From Bifidobacterium asteroides DSM 20089 (lineage in GTDB: Bacteria > Actinomycetota > Actinomycetes > Actinomycetales > Bifidobacteriaceae), in NCBI RefSeq assembly GCF_002715865.1, contig NZ_CP017696.1, forward strand, positions 124,001 to 188,000: a stretch of DNA of 64,000 nt. Direction: 5' to 3'. The translations under genes were made by a program, and so were the position numbers. The notes beneath the pieces were generated by a model that ran no database searches, had not been told where the DNA came from, and saw only the letters and a list, made by a program, of their open reading frames with translations. Position 1 is the stretch's first letter; every line of letters starts with the position of its first letter. Positions 51,091 to 60,849 of the stretch are shown one piece after another.

Positions 51091-52950
51091 ATGGGATCGC
51101 CTAAGGCCTCCCGCCGCGGCCGCGGACTGTCGGGCTACATGCATATCTGGCACCGGGACCATTGGTTCTGGCCCTACCTGCGTCAGAACAAGGGGCTGCT
51201 TGCCCTGATCTTCTTCCTGGGAACCATCACCTTCGTATGCGCAGCCGGGCTGATGTTCACCTCAGGCTTCCTGATCAGCAGGTCTGCCCGTCATCCCTTC
51301 AACATCTTTGCCGTGTACGTGCCGGTGGTCCTGACCAGGGCCTTCGGCATTGGACGGCCTACATTCAAGTACCTGGAGCGCATCAAGAGCCATGACTGGG
51401 TGCTCCGAGTGGTTTCCAAGCTACGGGTTCAGCTTTACCGCACCCTTTCGAAGGACGCAGCTTTCCTGAACGAGCATGAGCGTACAGGCACGGTACTTGG
51501 CATGCTCTCGGACGATCTGGACCACTTGGAGAACTTCTATCTGCGCACCATCTTCCCTACGGTAGTGGCCTACATGATGTGGGTGGTGGTCACCATAGCT
51601 GTAGGCGTCTTCTCCTGGCTGACCTCGCTCCTACTCTTCCTGCTTTTCGCTCTGATCCTGATCCTGATCCCGCTGGTCTCGCTGGCTTATTCAGACGGGC
51701 GTTATGACATGGAGAAAGCGCGGCGGCAGGACCAGTACACTGCAGTGACCGAGAGCTACATGGGCCTGGGGGACTGGGTGATCACTCGCCGTCGTCGGCG
51801 TTTTGTGGATACGGCGTCCGGCGACTTCAACGATATCGCCACCGGCCGCAGAGAGCAGAAGCGATTTGAACGCTGGCGCAACTGTGGTATCCAGATGATT
51901 TTCGCCCTTATGGTGGTGGCCCTGATTGTGGGGGGAGATCTGCGTATGACCAGCTCCACTTCCATAGCTGACTTCGCGGCAGCCGTGGTCCTGGCGGTTT
52001 TCCCCTTGGTCGACTGCTTCATCGTGGTCTCGCAGGCAGTGGCTGAGGTTCCCCTCTACACAGATTCGCTGGACCACCTGAATGATCTGACCGAGCGGGT
52101 CGAGTCCCGGCAAATTGCGCCAAGTCCCCAGACCAAGCTGGAGGGGCCGATCAAGTCAATCGTCTTCGATCATGTCAGCTTCTCCTACGGACCTGATGAC
52201 CCCCTGTTGCTGGACGACTTCAGCCTGCGGATTGAAGGTGGGCAGCGGGTGGCTCTGCTCGGTCCCAGCGGAGAGGGCAAGACAACGGTTCTTCAGCTGC
52301 TTTTAGGCGATCTGCGCCCCACCAGTGGCCGCATCCTCATCAACGACATACCAGTCGACGCACTGCAGGATCAGCGTCCTGAGCTCTTCGGCTACCTGAA
52401 CCAGCAGGCATTCCTCTTCAACACCACTATCGCCTCTAACGTGCGTCTGGGGGCCCCACAGGCTGATGATGACCAGGTTCGTCAAGCCTTGAAGGCTGTA
52501 CAGCTGGATCAGGTTGTTGCTGACATGCCGCAGGGAATCGACACGCCGGTTGATGAAGCTGGCGGTCGTCTTTCAGGCGGGCAGCGCCAGCGTCTGGCCC
52601 TGGCCAGGATAGTGCTCAAGCGTACTCCAATCATCCTTTTGGACGAGCCCACCATCGGTTTGGATCCCATAACCGAGCGCAGGCTCATGGCCATGATCTT
52701 CAAGGTCAGCCAGGATCGTACCCTTCTTTGGGTGACCCACCACCTGCAGGGGCTGGAGGAGGCCGACCAGGTCATCTTTATGCAGGACGGGCACATCGCC
52801 ATGCAGGGTCGGCCTGTCGACCTGTACCGGGAGAACGCCCGTTTCCGTGAACTTTATCGCATGGACGTCTCGGACGTGGACAAGGGTGCCGGTCAAGGGA
52901 TATACTTAAAGAAGCAGTCAGATTCAGATGGACGGAACCCTGTTGAATGA
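51091..52950 (+). CDS. cydC: CydC, ABC transporter for cytochrome bd assembly
   Basis: 619 residues from ATG 51091. Six helices (LLALIFFLGTITFVCAAGLMFTSGFLISRSA marks helix 1 and the conserved SxxLISRSA) are followed by an ATPase domain: LLGPSGEGKTTVLQL (Walker A), LSGGQRQRLALARI (signature), ILLDEPTIGLDP (Walker B), WVTHH (switch His). It forms the heterodimer with CydD. GGAAGAG lies upstream; the gene begins 19 bases after cydD ends. A basic 15-residue N-terminus precedes the first helix. Confidence 0.94.
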   Translation: MGSPKASRRGRGLSGYMHIWHRDHWFWPYLRQNKGLLALIFFLGTITFVCAAGLMFTSGFLISRSARHPFNIFAVYVPVVLTRAFGIGRPTFKYLERIKSHDWVLRVVSKLRVQLYRTLSKDAAFLNEHERTGTVLGMLSDDLDHLENFYLRTIFPTVVAYMMWVVVTIAVGVFSWLTSLLLFLLFALILILIPLVSLAYSDGRYDMEKARRQDQYTAVTESYMGLGDWVITRRRRRFVDTASGDFNDIATGRREQKRFERWRNCGIQMIFALMVVALIVGGDLRMTSSTSIADFAAAVVLAVFPLVDCFIVVSQAVAEVPLYTDSLDHLNDLTERVESRQIAPSPQTKLEGPIKSIVFDHVSFSYGPDDPLLLDDFSLRIEGGQRVALLGPSGEGKTTVLQLLLGDLRPTSGRILINDIPVDALQDQRPELFGYLNQQAFLFNTTIASNVRLGAPQADDDQVRQALKAVQLDQVVADMPQGIDTPVDEAGGRLSGGQRQRLALARIVLKRTPIILLDEPTIGLDPITERRLMAMIFKVSQDRTLLWVTHHLQGLEEADQVIFMQDGHIAMQGRPVDLYRENARFRELYRMDVSDVDKGAGQGIYLKKQSDSDGRNPVE

Positions 52951-53211
52951 CCATCAGGCTGTTTCCCGAGCAATGAATTTTGCACGGTTGTCGGGTCGCC
53001 GATCTTGGCGGATGGCTTCTCGACCGGTCACCGTGCGCCGTCGGTTCATGGACTGGACGGTATGGAAACCGGAGCCCGTGGAAGCGACCAGGTCGCGAAG
53101 TCGGGGAGAGCTGAAAGGTTCTCGTGGGCATAAGCCTGGTCATATCTGAATCCGTCCGGATTCGACCCGTGTACCCGCGCCCGACGAACCCTGCAGAGAT
53201 TGGGAGGAACG
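52951..53211. other. Gap between cydC and cydA
   Basis: 261 bases, long for an operon joint, so a separate cydA promoter is plausible, though I cannot fix one. CATATCTGAA at 53141-53150 partly resembles the motif repeated around the catalase gene. No gene is supported. Confidence 0.4.
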
Positions 53212-54705
53212 ATGTTCACTGTATTGGGATTGTCTAGATTCCAGTTCGCCATGACGACGATATTCCACTTCTTCTATGTTCCTATGACCATCGGTCTGGC
53301 CCTGGCGGTCGCCATCATGGAGACCGTCTATGTGGTGACCAAGAAGGATGTCTACAAGAAGATGACCATGTTCTGGTCCAAGATCTTCCTGCTCTCCTTT
53401 GCGGTGGGTGTGGTAACCGGCATCATCCAGGAGTTCCAGTTCGGCATGAACTGGTCCAATTACTCCAGGTTCATGGGTGACATATTCGGCGCTCCACTGG
53501 CCATTGAGGCCTTGGTGGCCTTCTTCCTGGAATCAACTTTCATTGGCGTGTGGATGTTCACCTGGAACCGTTTCAAGCCTGCCGTGCATGCGGTCTTCAT
53601 CTGGCTGACCTTCCTGGGTTCCTCCATGTCGGCCATCTGGATTCTGGCTGCCAACAGCTTCATGCAGCACCCGGTTGGATTTGAGATCAACCAGGCCACC
53701 GGCCATGTGCGGCTGCGCAGTTTCGGTGACGTCGTATCCAATCCCCAGCTGTGGATTGAGTTCCCCCACGTCTTCTTTGCCGCTGTCTGCACAGGGGCCT
53801 TTGTGGTCATGGGTTGCAGTGCTTTCAGCCTGCTGAGGATGCATATGGGAAACAAGGACAAGGCCGTGGCCGCTGTCGAGGCCGACTCCGAGAAGCAGGC
53901 CAAGGTCAACTTGTTCACCAAGTCAATCCGTCTGGCCGCTCTGCTCGGACTTATCGGTTCCATCTGCGTGATCACCTACGGTGATTTACAGGGCAAGTAC
54001 ATCGTGACCGATCAGCCTATGAAGCTGGCTGCCACCGAGGCCATCTATGAAGACACCGGTGATCCCGCCCCCTGGAATGCTGTGGCTCTGATCAATGAGA
54101 AGGACCACAAGATCGAGGGGTCCGTCGAGATTCCCGGAGCCATGTCGCAGCTGGCTTACGGCAAGAAGACAGGTGCCGTCAAGGGCATGAACACCGTCAA
54201 TAAGGAGCTGCACGAGAAGTATGACGCCAAGTTTGGCAAGGACATGAACTACTACGTGCCGGTTACCACCCTATTCTGGGTCTTCCGTCTGATGGTCGGA
54301 ATCGGGTTTGCCTTTGCCCTGATATCCGCATTGGTGCTCTGGTTCACACGTAAGAAGAAGAACACACTGTTCACCTCGCGTTGGAAGCTCTGGATCATGG
54401 GTATTTTTACCTTTGCTCCCTTCGCTGCGACAACCAGTGGCTGGCTGGTGACTGAGCTTGGTCGCTATCCATGGCTGGTTTACGGTTATCAGACCATTGC
54501 CGATGGAGTTTCGCCCACCAGCACGGTGCCGAACCTGCTCTTCACCTGCATCGTCTACTTCCTGCTCTTCCTGGTTCTGGGCGGAGTTATGGTCTTCTAC
54601 ACCAGGAGAACCCTGCACCAGGGACCCTTCTACAAGCCGGATGACGGCAATGGGCCGCAGCCTGCCAAGGTGCATGGAGCACCGGCTCGAGTAGCCTTGG
54701 CCTGA
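53212..54705 (+). CDS. cydA: Cytochrome bd oxidase subunit I
   Basis: 497 residues, short Q-loop type. Haem residues fall at the E. coli positions: H19 (IFHFFYVP), E99 and E107 (IEALVAFFLES), H186 (EFPHVFF); FRLMVGIG supplies the Met haem ligand. SGWLVTELGRYPW is the GRQPW signature with Tyr replacing Gln. It binds haems b558, b595 and d, oxidises quinol and reduces O2. ATG 53212 follows GGGAGGA. The gene ends the locus before a very strong terminator. Confidence 0.97.
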   Translation: MFTVLGLSRFQFAMTTIFHFFYVPMTIGLALAVAIMETVYVVTKKDVYKKMTMFWSKIFLLSFAVGVVTGIIQEFQFGMNWSNYSRFMGDIFGAPLAIEALVAFFLESTFIGVWMFTWNRFKPAVHAVFIWLTFLGSSMSAIWILAANSFMQHPVGFEINQATGHVRLRSFGDVVSNPQLWIEFPHVFFAAVCTGAFVVMGCSAFSLLRMHMGNKDKAVAAVEADSEKQAKVNLFTKSIRLAALLGLIGSICVITYGDLQGKYIVTDQPMKLAATEAIYEDTGDPAPWNAVALINEKDHKIEGSVEIPGAMSQLAYGKKTGAVKGMNTVNKELHEKYDAKFGKDMNYYVPVTTLFWVFRLMVGIGFAFALISALVLWFTRKKKNTLFTSRWKLWIMGIFTFAPFAATTSGWLVTELGRYPWLVYGYQTIADGVSPTSTVPNLLFTCIVYFLLFLVLGGVMVFYTRRTLHQGPFYKPDDGNGPQPAKVHGAPARVALA

Positions 54706-54719
54706 TGGTCGTCTGACCT

Positions 54720-54801
54720 CAAACCTTTCCTTCCCCTTCGGCAAATCCCCCGCTTCGGACCGTATGGTTCGGAACGGGGGATTTGCTGTCTTAAAGGTTT
54801 G
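54720..54801. terminator. Very strong nested hairpin terminator after cydA
   Basis: Perfect 12-base arms GCAAATCCCCCG (54741-54752) and its complement (54775-54786) enclose a further near-complete inner stem. An outer pair CAAACCTTT/AAAGGTTTG (54720-54728, 54793-54801) extends it. ATTTGCTGTCTTAA gives a modest T-rich tail. It separates cydA from the convergent prenyl synthase gene and probably works in both directions. Confidence 0.85.
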
Positions 54802-54955
54802 CCATCAGTGGCGAGCGGCTGTGAGATTCAGATCAGAACAGAGAGCAATGGCGAACATGATGCGACAGAGGTTATGCATGTTCGGCATAGAGCTGATACC
54901 AGGCTGGCTTCACTCATTTTGGTTCTGTTGCTTTGGTTCTGTTGCACCGATTCGT

Positions 54956-55915
54956 TCAGACCTGGGCGGTCAGCTTGGCTGTAATCCTGTGCAACAAGTC
55001 TCGCACCTCTTTGTCCATTGGGGAACCCTCAAGGTTGTCCGCAGCCTGTTGCAGATAGTCCCTGGCGGTTTGCCGGCTGCTCTCCATCAGTTGGGGATGG
55101 GATCTGAAGTAGTCGACCACCTGGTCGGGATCGTCCTGCTGGACTAGGGTTCTGAAGTTCTCATCCTTTTGGAACCCCAGCAGGACCGGCAGAGTGTAGA
55201 TTCCGTCGCGAATATCCTCCAGCTTGGGCTTGCCGGTGTCGCGATCCAGATCGAAATCGTTGATGTCATCGATGATCTGGAAGGCCATGCCCAGATTGCT
55301 GCCGAAGTCTCTGGCGGTACGTTCCAGGGCCGTGTCAGTTGGCTGGCCATCAAGGCGGATTCCAGTCAGGCAGGCCAGTCGGAAGAGTGCTGCGGTCTTG
55401 CCCGAGATGGCCCGGTCGTAATCGTCAATGGTTATATGGGTGTGGTGACGGTCTGACTCCTGGTAGAGCTCGCCACCCACGATCTCACAGACCGTGCCGG
55501 CTTGCTCGCGGATAAAGGCTGTGTCAGGGGCGATGGAGGCCATAATCTCCATATAGCGTGAAAGGATCAGGTCTCCTAGATAGATGGCGGCCTTGTTGCC
55601 CCGGATGGTGTGGACCGTGGGCTTGTTGCGGCGTATGGGGGCATTGTCCAGAACGTCGTCGTGGACCAGGGTGGCCAGATGAAGCATCTCGATGGCGGCG
55701 GCGCCGGTGATGACGGTATTGTCCAGGCGCCCTTTGTTTCGTGAGCCGGCCCGGGCAAAGAGGATCACAATGGCGGCGCGAATCATCTTGCCGTGGTTAT
55801 CCAGCAGTCGACGGTAATCCTCCTGATAGGGAGCCACATGGGTACGTTCCTGGTGTAGACGGTTGACAACCCGCTCAAGATCCTTGCGCAACAGGAGCTC
55901 TTGTCCTTCTGCCAT
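54956..55915 (-). CDS. Polyprenyl (long-chain) diphosphate synthase
   Basis: 319 residues. The two Asp-rich motifs are LVHDDVLDNAPIRR (DDVLD, residues 86-90) and FQIIDDINDFD (DDIND, about residue 218). HGKMIRAA stands where most enzymes have GGKRxRP. It extends allylic diphosphate with isopentenyl diphosphate units; chain length cannot be read from sequence by eye, but the small residues before DDVLD suggest a long product. It might make a quinone side chain for the respiratory locus beside it, or serve another prenyl pathway. GAGGGAG precedes the ATG at 55915. Confidence 0.92.
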   Translation of the reverse strand: MAEGQELLLRKDLERVVNRLHQERTHVAPYQEDYRRLLDNHGKMIRAAIVILFARAGSRNKGRLDNTVITGAAAIEMLHLATLVHDDVLDNAPIRRNKPTVHTIRGNKAAIYLGDLILSRYMEIMASIAPDTAFIREQAGTVCEIVGGELYQESDRHHTHITIDDYDRAISGKTAALFRLACLTGIRLDGQPTDTALERTARDFGSNLGMAFQIIDDINDFDLDRDTGKPKLEDIRDGIYTLPVLLGFQKDENFRTLVQQDDPDQVVDYFRSHPQLMESSRQTARDYLQQAADNLEGSPMDKEVRDLLHRITAKLTAQV

Positions 55916-56143
55916 GGAGGTACGCTCCCTCTATCTCGTTAAGAACCGCAACGTATCCAATATACCAAGACCGGGGCCAGGCCTGAAGATTGTCGCCCCA
56001 GTCCTGACTATCGCCGTAATCACTGTGGTCAAGCTCACATCAAAGTGTTGTCGTACTGTGATGATCCTGAAGCCTGAATCCGATTCGTAAGGGGGCTGCA
56101 TAGATAGGCCCAGAGGCGAAGGCCGGTGAAGTAGGCTAGATGT

Positions 56144-57625
56144 ATGAGTCAGCATTACAACGCGGATCGGGTTTCCCCACAAGGCGGCGAGGGAGAGCAT
56201 GATCGACCGCTGTCCGTTTCGGCTCGGCTGGGGCGGCTTCAGTTCCACTACTCGGGCAAGTTCAGACTTTTGCAGCTGGCCGACGTCCAGGAGGGGCCTA
56301 AGGTCTCTTCGGACACAATCAGACTGATAGCCGCGGCCTGTGATGCAGCAAAGCCTGATCTGGTGGTCTTCTCGGGCAACCAGGTGGCCGGTTACGACAC
56401 GGCCTATGAGCGCACCTTCCGTAAAAGGCGTTGGAGCACCCCCCTGGATGGCATCTACTCGGCTGGTCTGAGCATGGGCGGCGCCCTGGGACTTGGGGGA
56501 GCCTCCCTGAAGCGCTCCTCCAAGATTCAGGATGGCCAATCTGCTGCTGACCGCAGGGAGCTGAGTCGCAGGGAATCGGAGCATCAGGCGGACGACAGGG
56601 ATGCCGAGCGTGTACGTCGGCAGAACATCAAACACACCGAGGACCTGGTTCGCAGAACTGTTGGCCTGATCACAGGCCCACTGGTTGAGCGCGGGATTCC
56701 TTTCGTCGTCACTTATGGTAACCACGATTTTCAGTGCGGTCTGGACACGGATCAAATGGATGCCATCTATCGGGAGGTGCCCGGTTGCCTGAACCCGGAG
56801 GCTACGGTCGCCCACCCTGATCGGGTCCATGCGCTGATCGGATCGGCCCTGCCCTCCCAGACGGCCTTCGTCTGCGCTCCGGGCACCTTCGCGTTGCCTG
56901 TGGCGGATTGCGACGGTCACGGGGTGGTCATGGGCCTGGTTCTGGTGGACTCTGGTGACTATGCCCGTGCAGGCGGTTACGGCTCACCTTCGGCCCAGGC
57001 CCTGGATTTCCTGGCGGCTGCTCCTGACCTTCTGGGCAACCGATCCATAGTCTTCCAGCACATGCCCCTTCCCCAGTTCTATGATCTGCTCAAGCCGGTG
57101 CCGGCCACCACAGCCTATGCGGTCCAGGGCTACCGGAGTTTCGACTCCCGCTGCTACATTCTGGACGAGTCGCGCACCTGCCCGGGCTCCTACTTGGGCG
57201 AAGGAGTCTCCTGTCCGGACGAGGACAGCGGCGAGTATGACCTGCTTACCCGGAACCGGGGCTATTTCGCCCTCTTCGCTGGGCATGACCACCGCAATGG
57301 CTTCGTCGGACGCAGCGGTGAACTGACTCTGGGGGCTACGCCCACATGCGGATTCGGCTCCTACGGTCCGGTGCCCGGCAAGCGGGCGGCACGGCTCTTC
57401 GAATTCGACATCCGTCATCCCCATCATCCTCGCACCCAACTTTTGGAGTTCGGGCAATTGGTGGGGCGGCCCGGATCCCACAAGGTCTACACCTTCGCCA
57501 TGAGCCATGTGCCTACCTCTACTGGGGATGCAGTCAACCTCCTGCGTCGGCCTGGGTTCTTGGCTGGTGGCCTGACGGCCCTGGCAGGGTTGATCGCCTC
57601 CTGGGGCTCCACCCGACGGCGGTAA
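56144..57625 (+). CDS. Calcineurin-like metallophosphoesterase
   Basis: 493 residues. Metal-site blocks in order: LLQLADVQEGP (Asp; Gln where His is usual), LVVFSGNQVAG (normally GD), VTYGNHDFQ, VFQHMPLPQ and LFAGHDHRNGF. The first and second blocks resemble the Dcr2/PhoD-like branch, where these substitutions occur. A charged linker rich in Arg/Asp lies between blocks two and three. The C-terminus ends in one hydrophobic helix (FLAGGLTALAGLIASW), so the protein may be membrane-attached. Substrate unknown. Confidence 0.88.
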   Translation: MSQHYNADRVSPQGGEGEHDRPLSVSARLGRLQFHYSGKFRLLQLADVQEGPKVSSDTIRLIAAACDAAKPDLVVFSGNQVAGYDTAYERTFRKRRWSTPLDGIYSAGLSMGGALGLGGASLKRSSKIQDGQSAADRRELSRRESEHQADDRDAERVRRQNIKHTEDLVRRTVGLITGPLVERGIPFVVTYGNHDFQCGLDTDQMDAIYREVPGCLNPEATVAHPDRVHALIGSALPSQTAFVCAPGTFALPVADCDGHGVVMGLVLVDSGDYARAGGYGSPSAQALDFLAAAPDLLGNRSIVFQHMPLPQFYDLLKPVPATTAYAVQGYRSFDSRCYILDESRTCPGSYLGEGVSCPDEDSGEYDLLTRNRGYFALFAGHDHRNGFVGRSGELTLGATPTCGFGSYGPVPGKRAARLFEFDIRHPHHPRTQLLEFGQLVGRPGSHKVYTFAMSHVPTSTGDAVNLLRRPGFLAGGLTALAGLIASWGSTRRR

Positions 57626-57652
57626 GGATGGCGATAAGGGCCAGGAATGTCC

Positions 57653-58456
57653 TCAGACCCTACGACGGGTAGGGGATGAGGCTCGTAGCAGGGCTTCGGT
57701 CAGATATTTGCCAGCGGCCATGACCAGGGGGGCGTAACGTCTTCCAGGCGTGGTGGACATACGGTTGACCGGCCCGGAGATGGAAATGGCGGCCATGACT
57801 TGCCCGGATCCGTTGCGGATGGGAGCCGAGATGGAACAGACGCCCTCTTCCCGCTCATTGATGGACTCTGCCCAGCCGCGTTTGCGTACAGTGGCAAGGG
57901 TTGCTGCGTTGAACTTGGCGTGTCGCAGACCCTGATGGAGGCGTTCGGGTTCCTCCCAGGCCAGCAGGATCTGCGCCGCCGACCCGGCCTCCATGGACAG
58001 CAGGGCGCCTACGGGGATGGAGTCGCGCAGGCCGGAGGCGCGTTCCACCGCGGCGATGCAGACCCGGACCTCGCCTTGGCGGCGGAAGATCTGGGCCGAT
58101 TCGCCCGAACGGTTGAGCAGTGTATGCAGAATGGGCCCCGAGGCGGTCAGTAGACGATCCTCGCCGGCGGCAGCGGCCAGTTCGGCGAAGCGGGAGCCCA
58201 GAACGAAGCGGCCATGCACGTCCCGCAGAACGAAGCGGTGGCGCTCCAAGGCGATGGCCAGTCGGTGGGCGGTGGGGCGAGCCAACCCGGTTGCGTTGAC
58301 CAGCTGTCCCAAGGTCATGGGTCCGGTCTCCAGGGTGTCCAGAATTCGCACCGTCTTGTCCAGAACGCCGACGCCCGAATGAATCTCCTCCTGATGCATG
58401 TTCGGATCATTTGCGGAGGGGTATCTGTCGTCGTCGTTCATAGAAAGCGTGTCCAT
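57653..58456 (-). CDS. IclR-family regulator divergent from leuCD (NdgR-like)
   Basis: 267 residues. The winged helix reads VRILDTLETGPMTLGQLVNATGLARPTAHRLAIALERHRFV; the effector domain contains GSAAQILLAWEEPERL and GVCSISAPIRNGSGQVMAAISISGP, the IclR signature. In Streptomyces and relatives an IclR protein in this position (NdgR) controls leuCD, so this is probably its orthologue. The ATG at 58456 lies six bases after a good -10, so the mRNA is likely leaderless. Confidence 0.92.
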   Translation of the reverse strand: MDTLSMNDDDRYPSANDPNMHQEEIHSGVGVLDKTVRILDTLETGPMTLGQLVNATGLARPTAHRLAIALERHRFVLRDVHGRFVLGSRFAELAAAAGEDRLLTASGPILHTLLNRSGESAQIFRRQGEVRVCIAAVERASGLRDSIPVGALLSMEAGSAAQILLAWEEPERLHQGLRHAKFNAATLATVRKRGWAESINEREEGVCSISAPIRNGSGQVMAAISISGPVNRMSTTPGRRYAPLVMAAGKYLTEALLRASSPTRRRV

Positions 58457-58462
58457 GGTTGA

Positions 58463-58500
58463 ATTATGCCATCTCAGTATATGAAATGCAAAAGTTCATA
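58463..58500 (-). promoter_or_regulatory. IclR gene promoter with overlapping inverted repeat
   Basis: On the minus strand TTGCAT (58486-58491) and CATAAT (58463-58468) are 17 bases apart. TATGAA-N9-TTCATA (58480-58500) overlaps the -35 and lies about 95 bases before leuC, a likely binding site for the divergent regulator. Confidence 0.65.
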
Positions 58501-58592
58501 ACGGTTGGGCAGTTCCATACTCGGTGGTAAGAGGCCGGCGGGGTGCCGATGAGGTTGGCGCCCCGGCCGGTCGTAGGCTTTCAGGAGGCGAT

Positions 58593-59996
58593 ATGGGACG
58601 CACAATGGCGGAAAAGGTCTGGACCGATCATTTGGTCAGAAAGGGCCAGGGAGGCGAACCCGATCTGATTTACATCGATCTGCAGCTCATGCACGAGGTG
58701 ACCAGTCCACAGGCCTTCGAGGGTCTGCGCCTGGCAGGCCGGAAGATCCGTCACCTGGACCAGGTCATCGCCACTGAGGACCACAACACCCCTACCATCG
58801 ACATCGATCGGCCCATCGCAGACAAGATCTCGGCTCTGCAGATCTCCACCCTGGAGCGCAACTGCCGCGAGTTCGGAGTCCGTCTGCATCCATTGGGGGA
58901 CGCGGATCAGGGCATTGTCCATGCTTTTGCACCCGTCCTGGGATTGACCCAGCCCGGCATGACCATCGTCTGCGGTGATTCGCATACCTCGACCCACGGG
59001 GCTTTCGGGGCCCTTGCTTTCGGTATCGGCACCTCCGAGGTGGAGCACGTTCTGGCCACCCAGACCCTGAGCCTGAAGCCTTTCAAAACCATGGCCATCA
59101 CCGTCCGCGGTCAGCTCAAGCCCGGCGTGGGCGCCAAGGACGTCATCCTGGCCGTCATTGCCAAGATCGGCACGGGTGGCGGTCAAGGGCACGTTCTGGA
59201 GTACCGGGGCGACGCCATTCGACGCATGTCCATGGACGCGCGCATGACCATCTGCAACATGTCCATCGAGGCCGGGGCGAGGGCCGGGATGATCGCGCCG
59301 GATGAGACCACCTTCGCCTACTTGGAGGGCCGGCCGCATGCCCCCAAGGGAGCCATGTGGAATCAGGCCCTGGAGTACTGGCGAACCCTCCCCACCGATT
59401 CGGATGCAGTCTTCGACAAGGAGGTCATCCTGGATGCCGACCAGCTGACCCCTTACGTGACCTGGGGCACCAACCCCGGACAGGGTCTGCCCATAGGTGC
59501 TGATGTGCCTGTGCCAGAAAAGATTGCCGACCCGGCCAAGCGCCAGGCGGCCCAGGAGGCCATCGACTACATGGGTCTGAAGCCGGGGATGCCCATCCGG
59601 GACATCGCCGTGGACACCGTCTTCATCGGCTCCTGCACCAACGGGCGCATCGAGGATCTGCGCGCAGCAGCGGCCATCATGAAGGGGCACCACAAGGCCA
59701 AGAACCTGCATCGCGTCCTGGTGGTTCCGGCCTCTTCGCGAGTTCGCATTCAGGCCGAAAAGGAGGGGTTGGACCGTATCTTCGAGGACTTTGGAGCCGA
59801 ATGGCGCAACGCCGGCTGCTCCATGTGCCTGGGAATGAACCCCGACCAACTGGTGCCGGGTGAGCGTTCCATTTCCACATCCAACCGCAACTTCCAGGGT
59901 CGTCAGGGCAAAGGCGGCAGGACGCATCTGGCCTCGCCCGAGGTGGCTGCAGCCACCGCCATAAGAGGAACCATTTGCTCCCCGGCCGATCTGTAG
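58593..59996 (+). CDS. leuC: 3-isopropylmalate dehydratase, large subunit
   Basis: 467 residues. The [4Fe-4S] ligands are in [17 protein letters not shown] and [43 protein letters not shown] is the aconitase-family core. With LeuD it isomerises 2- to 3-isopropylmalate in leucine synthesis. AGGAGG lies four bases before ATG 58593; a second ATG at 58605 is possible. Divergent from the IclR gene. Confidence 0.97.
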   Translation: MGRTMAEKVWTDHLVRKGQGGEPDLIYIDLQLMHEVTSPQAFEGLRLAGRKIRHLDQVIATEDHNTPTIDIDRPIADKISALQISTLERNCREFGVRLHPLGDADQGIVHAFAPVLGLTQPGMTIVCGDSHTSTHGAFGALAFGIGTSEVEHVLATQTLSLKPFKTMAITVRGQLKPGVGAKDVILAVIAKIGTGGGQGHVLEYRGDAIRRMSMDARMTICNMSIEAGARAGMIAPDETTFAYLEGRPHAPKGAMWNQALEYWRTLPTDSDAVFDKEVILDADQLTPYVTWGTNPGQGLPIGADVPVPEKIADPAKRQAAQEAIDYMGLKPGMPIRDIAVDTVFIGSCTNGRIEDLRAAAAIMKGHHKAKNLHRVLVVPASSRVRIQAEKEGLDRIFEDFGAEWRNAGCSMCLGMNPDQLVPGERSISTSNRNFQGRQGKGGRTHLASPEVAAATAIRGTICSPADL

Positions 59997-60048
59997 GCCT
60001 ATCGAGCATTCGTCATCGTCATCGCCATCCAGCAGTCAGGAGGTCATC

Positions 60049-60735
60049 ATGGAGCCACTTTCCGTTGTAACCGGGGTCGGGGTGCCCTTGCGCCGCTCCA
60101 ACGTCGACACCGATCAGATCATCCCCGCCGTATTCCTGAAGCGGGTGAAGAAGACCGGCTTCGAGGATGCGCTCTTCTACGCCTGGCGAAGGGATCCGAA
60201 TTTCGTGCTCAACCGACCCGAATATTCAGGTGCCCGCGTCCTGGTGGCCGGGCCGGACTTCGGCATCGGATCCTCGCGCGAGCACGCGGTCTGGGCACTG
60301 CGGGACTACGGCTTTCGGGTGGTCATCGCCCCCCGCTTCGCTGACATCTTCTATGGGAACACCGCCAAGAACGGGGTCCTGGCCGCCATCATGCCCCAGG
60401 AATCAGTGGAGTTGCTCTGGAAGCTCCTGGAGGAGGACCCCGGCACCGAGATGACCGTGGATCTGGGCGCTCGCACGGTCACCTGCGCGGATGTGACCCT
60501 GCCCTTCCAGGTAGACGACTACGTGCGATGGCGGCTCATGAACGGCTACGACGACATCGATCTGACCTTGCAGCACGAGGATGACATCCGTGCCTATGAG
60601 CGCATGCGAGCTGAGCGCTTCCCCTTCAAGCCGCGTACCCTACCGGCTCAGCACATGCCCGAAGAGCCGGTCACTTCAGCCAGAGAGGGCCAAATCGACT
60701 GGCCTGGGCCCCTGGCTGACCGCGGCATCATCTGA
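60049..60735 (+). CDS. leuD: 3-isopropylmalate dehydratase, small subunit
   Basis: 228 residues. [22 protein letters not shown] and [37 protein letters not shown] are the LeuD swivel-domain motifs with the Ser-Ser-Arg active-site loop. It follows leuC by 52 bases with AGGAGG before the ATG. The C-terminal extension ([14 protein letters not shown]-like region) is typical of actinobacterial LeuD. Confidence 0.97.
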   Translation: MEPLSVVTGVGVPLRRSNVDTDQIIPAVFLKRVKKTGFEDALFYAWRRDPNFVLNRPEYSGARVLVAGPDFGIGSSREHAVWALRDYGFRVVIAPRFADIFYGNTAKNGVLAAIMPQESVELLWKLLEEDPGTEMTVDLGARTVTCADVTLPFQVDDYVRWRLMNGYDDIDLTLQHEDDIRAYERMRAERFPFKPRTLPAQHMPEEPVTSAREGQIDWPGPLADRGII

Positions 60736-60849
60736 CCGACGGGCCGTGCGCCCTCATATGAGAGTCCTCCGCTCCTTTTTCGCTTACCATGGGATATGAC
60801 AGTCATTGGCCGACTGTGACCGGTTGGCGAGCGAAGAGGGGCGGTTATC

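Noticed and set aside
52928-53149. Short frame beginning MDGTLLNDHQAV, like HAD phosphatase motif I
   Set aside because: Only the first dozen residues resemble a HAD protein; the rest is Arg-rich with no further motif, and the start lies within the cydC 3' end.
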